A DNA stretch of 47,500 bases from Symbiodinium natans (taxonomy: Eukaryota > Sar > Dinophyceae > Suessiales > Symbiodiniaceae). The notes beneath the pieces were generated by a model, which did no database searches, was not told the DNA's origin, and worked only from the letters and a program-made list of their open reading frames with translations. The position numbers and the translations under genes were made by a program. Position 1 is the stretch's first letter. Every line of letters starts with the position of its first letter. Location of the stretch: contig CAJNDS010002437.1 in assembly GCA_905221605.1 (NCBI GenBank), forward strand, positions 35,001 to 82,500, written 5' to 3'. Shown in pieces: positions 41,331-47,500 of this stretch.

Positions 41331-41420
41331 CCCCCCCCCCCCCCCCCCCCGCGGGTCCTGGCGATCGTATCTCTCCCCACAAGAATAAAGATCTCCCTGT
41401 CCCCCCCCCCCCCCCCCCCG
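41331..41420. repeat. Two C homopolymer tracts
   Basis: Runs of about 20 C at 41331-41350 and 41401-41419, separated by unique sequence. Such tracts are prone to assembly error. Confidence 0.8.
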
Positions 41421-41635
41421 TCTCTCCAAAAAAAAACTCGCGTGTGCCCTCCAGCTTTTCTGGAGTTTTTTTGCATCGCTATCGCTCGAAGGGGCTCCTT
41501 TACATAGCCATGTTCTCACGTAGCATGAGGAAGAGGCTCAGGGTCTTGTTGGTTTGCAGTGCTACCGGATAGTTACCGATTTGGGCATTCTATCGGCTAG
41601 AACCAAGAGAAGTCATCACACTTACTTCTCCGCAG

Positions 41636-42490
41636 GCGTTGGCAAGCCCCTGGTTTGGCACGCGCTCTTCAGCATTTATCCTGCGTTTCGCCTACATTGC
41701 TATACACTGGGACCACATTGACATGCTCGTTCCTGTGGCAAAGCTACAGTATTTGGCTCCTCCTACCTGGAACACACTCTGGAACCTCTTCAGCATGGGA
41801 TTCTCGGAAAATTGGCGCCATGTGGCGGTCGCCCTTCCACCCGAAGCTGTAGCAGTGCGCTTTGTGCAGACTGAGGCCTACACCGAGATGTATCTGGACG
41901 AGATTAGCTTTGCTCGCGGCCATTTCTTTGATTTCTCATGCGGCTTCGAGACAGACTTATGTCTTTGGTCGGGCACGAGCTTGTCAGACTGGCTTGGCCC
42001 TGTCTGGGAGCGTGTTAGAAGGTCAGATGGCTCGAACCTTACTGCGGCTCACGGTGACTGGTACCTGCGGTCATCCAACATCTCGCAGAGTAGTGTTGTT
42101 GTTATGCTTGAGAGCCCTTCTGTCCACGCCACCGACAAGGTTCTGTTCGTGTCCTTTTTTTTCCATGCCATGGGCTCAGCGGTGCTGGAGCTGGAGTACA
42201 AAGCCTCAGAGAACGGTGGCTGGGCGAGCCTTTGGGCGCAGGGTGGCAACTGGAGCTCCGAATCGTGGCAGGAGGCGATCGTGGCTGTTCCCATCGGGGC
42301 TGCTGCTTTGCGGCTGGTGGCGCGGCTCGCCTCGCCAGGCGATGTTGCTAGCATCGACTCCATCGCCGTCCTACGCTCCTTGGAAGAGGCTGCCTGCGAC
42401 TTTGAAGACAACCTGTGCGATTGGTCAGGCGGACGGCGCGCAGTCGGCCAGGCTGTGGAGGGCGATTGGTATCTTTCCTTGACCTCGGAG
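41636..42490 (+). CDS. MAM b6 second half + MAM a7 + start of b7
   Basis: Phase-0 exon after CGCAG. It begins A-L-A-S-P-W-F-G-T-R-S-S-A-F-I-L-R-F-A-Y, the homologue of A-F-T-L-T-S-P-L-F in units 2-6. It completes a MAM domain (W-R-H-V-A-V-A-L-P-P-E to L-D-E-I-S-F). MAM a7 follows: F-S-C-G-F-E-T-D-L-C-L-W to S-S-E-S-W-Q-E-A-I-V. Then b7 opens: A-C-D-F-E-D-N-L-C-D-W to D-W-Y-L-S-L-T-S-E. It ends at GAG|GCTGGA (GC donor). It is clearly diverged from the 13-20 kb units, so it predates their recent amplification. Confidence 0.82.
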
Positions 42491-42573
42491 GCTGGATCAG
42501 ACCGTTCATGCTAAGTTGCCATCTGAATCCATAGGCCATCGAAGAAGGCTTGTCACCCGCAGTCCCGTGCCAG

Positions 42574-44254
42574 GCCTCAGACCTCTCAGAACTCCGAAGC
42601 CCAGCCTTCCTGACCACCCTGGAGTCGGGCTGGGTGGAGTTCGCATGGCGCCTCTGGTCTTCGGGCAGCTTGGAGCTGGCTGCCTCCATACATGGAAGCT
42701 GGTGGACAGTGTGGCAGATGCAGCATAGAGTCCCTGACCCAACAGGCTGGCAGCGTGACAAGGCATTCTTGCCCAGAGGTATCGACGGTTTGCTCTTCAG
42801 GGTGCAGTCTACGACAGCAGACCTAGACCTGATTCAGCTTTGGCAGTCAGGTTCACAGGCCCAGGATACGCTGCGATCTCTGGCTGCTGGGAGAGATCAT
42901 AACTGCGCAGTTGCAGCTATTGACGGCCGAGTGAAATGTTGGGGCGCCGGATCCTCTGGGCAGCTCCTTCATGGAAGCAGTGACAACATGGGCGATGAGC
43001 CTGATGAGATGGGTTCTTTCTTGCCCTTCGTCGATCTCAACGAGACAGAAGCGCTGCAAGTAGCCTGTGCGATCAAGCATAGCTGCGCCTTGCTCCGCGG
43101 AGGGAACGTGACCTGCTGGGGGGGGGCGGATGCGACCCATATCGGGTTTGCAAAGACCTTTGCAGTTCAGATTATTGCGGGTTCGGAGCATGGATGCGCA
43201 CTTGTGCATACTGGTCAAACGGTTTGCTGGCCCCACTCAGTTGTAGAAACCGATGGAGATGATGGAGATGATGGAGATGGGGCCTTGGATGGCTATGGGT
43301 ACGACCCTCGCCCATTCCGGGTCAATATCTCTTCTGACGTGACGCAGCTTGCTGGCTGCAGTACATCTGTTGAGATTTGTGCACTCACTCGAGCAGGGCT
43401 CGTTGAATGTCTGTTTCTCCCATTCCCGGTACGCAGTTCCTTGCCGGACGCTCACCGACTTGAATTTGGCATCAGAGCCACGCAAGTCGTCGTTGGGTAC
43501 GACTTGAACTGTGTGCTGCTGGTGGATGGCGCAGTCACATGCTGGAAGCCGACCACTATGAACAACCCGTACCTTTATGCCATTGAGCTGCCCGCTGCGG
43601 CATTTGCCGTTGGGATCGTTGCCGGCAGTGCCCATGCGTGCGCACGGCTGCAAGACGAGTCCCTCACCTGCTGGGGGCGTGGGAGTGAAGGACAGTTGGG
43701 TGTAGGCTCCAACAACAATGTGGAATTGGAGGAGGCAACTCGAGTGGGGACGCTTGTGGCAGTGGATGTAGGGCCATATCGGGTGCGACAGGTGTCAGCT
43801 GGAGGCAGCCACACTTGCGTCTTGCTGAGCGACGACAGCGTCAGATGCTGGGGCAAGGCTGAGTTCGGCCAGCTGGGCACTGGCGACAAAGCCACGGTGG
43901 GCTTGTCCCCCGGAGAGATGGGAGCCTCCCTGGTGCCTGCAGAGATCTTCCCTTTCCCGTCGCCCGGCGCAGAGCTCGAGGAGCTACGTCTGGGAGGCGA
44001 GGGTGGGCAGCTGCTGGAAGTCAGCTATGGCGGCGCTTGGGGAGTTATCTGCGACGACGGCTGGGATGTTTCAGCTGCTAAGGTGGCCTGCAAGCAGCTA
44101 GGCCTGTCTGGAGGCGTCCCGGTGTCTGTCCTCCACAACACCGAGCGTGAGGTATTTATGCAACGCATCCAGTGCACAGGCTCTGAGCTGAGCCTGCGCG
44201 AATGCGTGTTCCGAGGGTGGAAGATTCACAGCTGCTCTTCCAGAGTAGGCGCAG
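42574..44254 (+). CDS. MAM b7 end, RCC1-type repeats, SRCR domain
   Basis: The exon follows the 83-base GC-AG intron 42491-42573 and completes MAM b7 (S-P-A-F-L-T-T-L to L-L-F-R-V-Q). From about 42853 to 43970, about seven RCC1/BLIP-II-like repeats follow: A-A-G-R-D-H-N-C-A-V...V-K-C-W-G-A-G-S-S-G-Q-L, and again S-A-G-G-S-H-T-C-V-L-L...V-R-C-W-G. Such repeats fold as a beta-propeller. A GATGGAGAT microrepeat at about 43254 encodes a D-G-D-D-G loop. From about 43978 an SRCR domain starts: R-L-G-G...G-A-W-G-V-I-C-D-D-G-W-D, then A-C-K-Q-L-G-L and R-E-C-V-F. It is completed in the next exon. Ends in phase 1 at a GC donor (GCAAGG). Confidence 0.85.
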
Positions 44255-44318
44255 GCAAGGGGAGGGAGGGTCGCTTTTCGATGGTGTTTCCTTAAGTTCG
44301 TTTGTGATGTCGTGGCAG

Positions 44319-46022
44319 GAGTCCGGTGTGAAGCAGAGGGCTGGAACGAGCACACGACTGCCGGCCCAGAGCGCCGACAAGGCCATTCATTTACCTGGGA
44401 TGACCAGAATCAGTCAGCCCTCCTCTTGGGTGGCAGCAGCCAATTGGGGCATTACGACTTCAGTGAGGTCTGGGTCTACAGCTGGTCTATGCGGAAATGG
44501 AATTATTGGCATGCACTTAGTGCAGTACCCGGCCCCAGGTCGGGACACTCTGCGATCTATGATACAGGCTCCTCTTGCACCCTTGTGTATGCAGGCACTC
44601 GTGAGGGCGTCTTCTTTGATGACATGTGGCAGTTCTTTTCACAGAATTCATCCTGGAAGCAGCTGCATGTTGCTCAGTCACCGACACCGCGGGCGCACCA
44701 CTCTGCCATCTTTGCCAAGCAGCTGCGGTGCATGGTGGTCTTCGGTGGGCAAAGCAGCGAGGGTGAGCTTGGTGATCTAAACATCTTCGACCTCTAGCAG
44801 CAGACGTGGCGGTCGTCCTCAGCCACGACAGGGCCAACGCCTCGGAGTGAGCATGCTTCTGCTTGGCATGACTTCAGCGCCGCCATGTTTATACACAGCG
44901 GTAGGTCTGGCTCGCAGCACTTGTCCGATCTCCATCTTTTCGACTGGTGGAGCGACACATGGACGGAGCTGAATCCAGCCCGGAGGCCCCCGCCTAGAGC
45001 CGGGCATGCAGCTGTCTGGGACGAAGATTCGCTGAGCATGCTGATATTTGGCGGAGTTCAGTTCGAGGATGAACTGACCTACGATCCTTCACTCTACCGC
45101 TATGCATTTCTCGAGGACGCTTGGACTGTGGACAGCCACACGTCAGGTCCGGCAGGTCGCACAGAGCCGGCTTTGGCATGGGACCCGCTATCCCGAGCTC
45201 TCCTAGCCTTCGGGGGCATGAGCAACTCACACCAGAGTGATCTCTGGCGGTACGTTGTTCCTCCCGTGCAGGAAACGCCCCTCCTTCGGCGGTGTCAGCT
45301 GGGCCAGCAGTGCCGGCAACGGGTTAACCGCAAAACCACCCACGAAAGATTCAGCGTGCAGCGGGAGTGCCCTGATGCGAACGGGGCTTTCTTCTTGAAC
45401 CTTTTCGAGGAGAGAGCTCAGCAAAATGTCATCCTGGCAGCCAGCAGGCAATCGATGCTCTCCATGACCCCCGGGCGCTATCGCATTTGCTGCTGCCACC
45501 ATGGACCCGAATCATCTTGCACCGGCCCCGGAGACTTCGACCGGGCCGTGGGGCTTCTTGTTGCCGAGGGCCCTTTTGACCATCAGCAGGCCAACTGCTT
45601 CTTGGGAACTCTCTGCATTGTGGCCTGGAGCGGTGTAGGTCTCACTGAAAACGATCATCTGGAGTTGCGCGCAGACTGTGCCTTACCGGAGACAAGAAGG
45701 AACCTTGAGCCTGCGATCCGCCCCAGGCCAGAAAACCTGGGGTTCGCTGGCGACTTACATTTCGATGTCATCGAAGCTGCACTGATGCCAGAGATACTGC
45801 ATCTGTGCTGGTGTCCTGCCGGCAGTGTTTGTGCGCAGCAAGACTTCAGCGTGGTAGCTCTACAGCTGCACCTCGTTTGCCCTCCTGGCTGGTTCCAGCC
45901 ACAGAGTGACGATGCATGCAAACTCTGCCTGCAAGACCACTATTGTCCCGGAGGGGAGCAAGCCTTCCCCTGCCCTGACTTCAGCACAGCGCTCAATGGC
46001 TCCAGCTGGTGCCTCAGGGAAT
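44319..46022 (+). CDS. SRCR end, Kelch propeller with in-frame TAG, Cys-rich domains
   Basis: After the 64-base intron 44255-44318 the frame gives G-V-R-C, the last SRCR cysteine motif. Kelch repeats follow from about 44360 to 45265 (G-H-S-F-T-W-D, L-L-L-G-G, P-R-S-G-H-S-A-I, M-V-V-F-G-G, P-R-A-G-H-A-A-V-W, M-L-I-F-G-G). An in-frame TAG at 44795-44797 interrupts one blade. It aligns with the second Trp of D-W-W in the next blade, so TGG to TAG is the simplest change. Downstream coding continues in the same frame. From about 45290, two copies of a Cys-rich unit (C-x-L-G-x-x-C ... Y-R-I-C-C-C / L-H-L-C-W-C) follow. Then a GCC2-like C-P-P-G-W-F...C...C-P-G-G begins. Ends in phase 1 at a GC donor. 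Confidence 0.78.
44795..44797 (+). other. In-frame TAG in Kelch domain
   Basis: This stop is the only break in about 1.7 kb of otherwise continuous coding sequence. No splice sites flank it closely enough to remove it without losing Kelch residues. Confidence 0.85.
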
Positions 46023-46089
46023 GCCATCAGAGGGCTGTGTCGTTGTCAGTCATTCAATCTCCATGGGGTCAGGGCTTGAGTGTTCTGAG

Positions 46090-47500
46090 GTGATCTGTTC
46101 GATTGCAAGTGCATCTTGGGGTATCAGTCGGATCAGAGCACGGCATTCTGCGTGGAGTGCCCGTACGGGTCGACAACAGTTCAGGAGGGTGGCAACTGCA
46201 CCTGCATGGACCACTTTGTGCCGAATGTTCATGATCCATCAGTTTGCGATTGTGGTCCAGGCTTCGGCTTCAGCACACAGCTGGGCACATGCGAGCCCTG
46301 CCGAGAGGGATCCTACAAAGACACTGCTGGCAACTTCTTGTGCTCAAACTGCCCAGATACGAGGTCCACCATCGGAGAGGGGGCGAAGACTGTCCTCGAA
46401 TGCCTCTGCGAACCCGGGTTGGTCGCCAATGGCACTGAATGCATGGACTGCCCTCGGGGCTTCTACTGCGATGGCACTGGAGGACAGGTCTCTTGCGCAG
46501 AGGGTGCAACTACTGCGGATGTAAAAGCTACGTCTGCGGACAGCTGTATCTGTGAAGCAGGTCGCCTCAAGAGCACGACTACATGTGATCCTTGCCCTCA
46601 GGCGCGGTACAAGCCGGCAATGGGTAATGATGTCATCTGCCCTTTCCAGTGCCCAACAAATGCAGATAGCAACTTGGGCGCGACAAGCTTGGTGGACTGC
46701 TTTTGCTCACCCGGCTTTTTCGCAGCCCTTGACTCTATGGGCAAGCTGTCCAGATGCGTCAGCTGTGAAGCAATGAACAGAACGTTAGACTGCAAGGGCG
46801 GCTTCCGGAACCAGACCAAAAAGGATCACGTGCTGCCGGTAGCCAAGCCAGGCTTCTTCCAAACTGGTGTCATCACGGCCTTGAAATGCAATGCGAAGAC
46901 CGAGGATGGCTCCAGTGCTTGCCTGGGCGGTTCTGCATGTTTGCAGGACGACGGCGACGACAATTGCATTGAACTTGCTGGTTTCAGGAACCTCTGCGCC
47001 AGCGGGACAACTGGGCTCCTCTGCGGAGAGTGCCCAATGAACTGGGCAAAAGACAGTTTCCGCACCCACTGCCGAGAGTGCTCGGGGTCAGCAGGAGCGC
47101 TCACCGCCTCTATCATTCTTGACGTGACCACGAAGGCCCTCATCAGCTTTGTTGTGGCCTCCATGGCCGCCATTGCAGCAGTGAGGAACAATGGGAAGCT
47201 TCACACGAGCATGATCAGAATTGTGAGTCAGTGGCTGGCAGCTTGCTCTGTCCTCACGGTTTTCGACCTTGATCAACTTCGCACTCTGGTCTTCTCGGAC
47301 GATGCGACCCGAGGCTTTGACACCCTCTTATGGCCTGTGTGGGTGAGTAATGCCATGCGGGAGCTTCTGGACTCCGTTGCCCTTGTCCAGCTGCAGGTCT
47401 CCGTCTACTACGGCATCCACTGCTACGCTCAAGCCCTCATGCCAGATGAGCCCGCTGCAAAGAATGCAGCCCTTGTTGCGTACTACCTTGCCCTGCCTCT
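46090..47500 (+). CDS. Cys-rich GCC2/ephrin-receptor-like repeats and membrane segments (open at window end)
   Basis: A long open frame with no stop to the window edge. It joins the previous exon through the 67-base GC-AG intron 46023-46089, giving E-C-D-L-F-D-C-K-C-I-L-G-Y. Repeated C-x-C, C-x-x-C, C-E-P-G and C-S-P-G-F-F motifs (C-P-Y-G-S-T-T, C-R-E-G-S-Y-K-D-T-A-G, C-P-R-G-F-Y-C-D-G-T) are typical of GCC2/GCC3 ephrin-receptor-like Cys-rich modules. After G-L-L-C-G-E-C-P (about 47015) the sequence becomes hydrophobic: S-I-I-L-D-V, then L-I-S-F-V-V-A-S-M-A-A-I-A-A-V, then further segments near 47240 and 47380-47500. This suggests a multi-pass membrane C-terminus, anchoring the large ectodomain. 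The gene continues beyond the window. Confidence 0.82.

Larger units (their letters stand above)
20489..41635 (+). other. Putative 21 kb intron of the MAM gene
   Basis: The first half of MAM domain b6 ends at 20488. The second half of a MAM domain starts at 41636 with A-L-A-S-P-W-F, in the same phase and at the same domain position where every upstream unit has an intron. The interval contains only repeats and a LINE, with no other recognised host gene. The alternative is two separate genes or an assembly join. Donor GT and acceptor CGCAG fit one intron. Confidence 0.6.

Overview
The window looks like nuclear DNA from a dinoflagellate. Four things point there: many short islands of the TTTAGGG telomere-type repeat inside the sequence; compact introns most of which only make sense with GC donors (CAG|GC, AAG|GC or GAG|GC ... 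AG|G); very large multidomain extracellular proteins built from CUB, MAM, RCC1, SRCR, Kelch and Cys-rich repeats; and heavy satellite and LINE content. I see no bacterial, organellar, viral, rRNA or tRNA feature and no complete dinoflagellate spliced-leader sequence. The species cannot be fixed from the sequence alone.

Layout. (1) About 1-8.5 kb: TTTAGGG islands in both orientations, with a plus-strand multi-exon gene from about 3.7 to 8.5 kb. It encodes a repeated Cys/Trp module (D-C..G-Y..W...W..K-K / W-C-C.H...G-C). The K-K / W-C-C junction is repeatedly split by a phase-0 GC-AG intron, and several introns hold the telomere-type arrays. (2) 8.5-13 kb: no recognised gene; one copy (9130-10380) of a 1.25 kb repeat that recurs twice at 24-26.6 kb, and long G/C homopolymer runs. 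(3) 13.0-20.5 kb: the 5' part of a giant plus-strand receptor-like gene, one CUB domain and then tandem genomic units of about 1.3 kb, each encoding two MAM domains with conserved introns. (4) 20.5-41.6 kb: best read as one 21 kb intron of that gene. It holds GA-rich DNA, a head-to-head inverted 56-bp satellite, two more 1.25 kb repeats, variant telomere arrays, 31-bp and about 387-bp tandem repeats, a trinucleotide array, a decayed LINE (about 30.6-39.6 kb) and an AT-rich palindromic repeat block. (5) 41.6-47.5 kb: the same gene resumes at exactly the homologous MAM exon boundary and runs through MAM, RCC1-type, SRCR, Kelch, a Cys-rich domain pair and GCC2-like repeats into membrane segments, leaving the window open.

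How it fits together. The receptor-like gene would be 16 exons inside the window: CUB, 14 MAM, about 7 RCC1-like repeats, SRCR, Kelch, Cys-rich, then membrane. This is a predicted surface adhesion or recognition protein. One in-frame TAG lies in the Kelch domain. The LINE is the most unusual element. After an APE-type endonuclease, a reverse transcriptase and C2H2-like fingers, it carries the Cys and His boxes of a ubiquitin-specific protease and ends in a PCNA-binding (PIP-box-like) motif. It is broken by frameshifts and by an inserted composite element with terminal inverted repeats and a TA duplication.

All exon boundaries are inferred by eye from reading frame, domain continuity and splice-like dinucleotides. 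No alignment, HMM search or transcript data were available.
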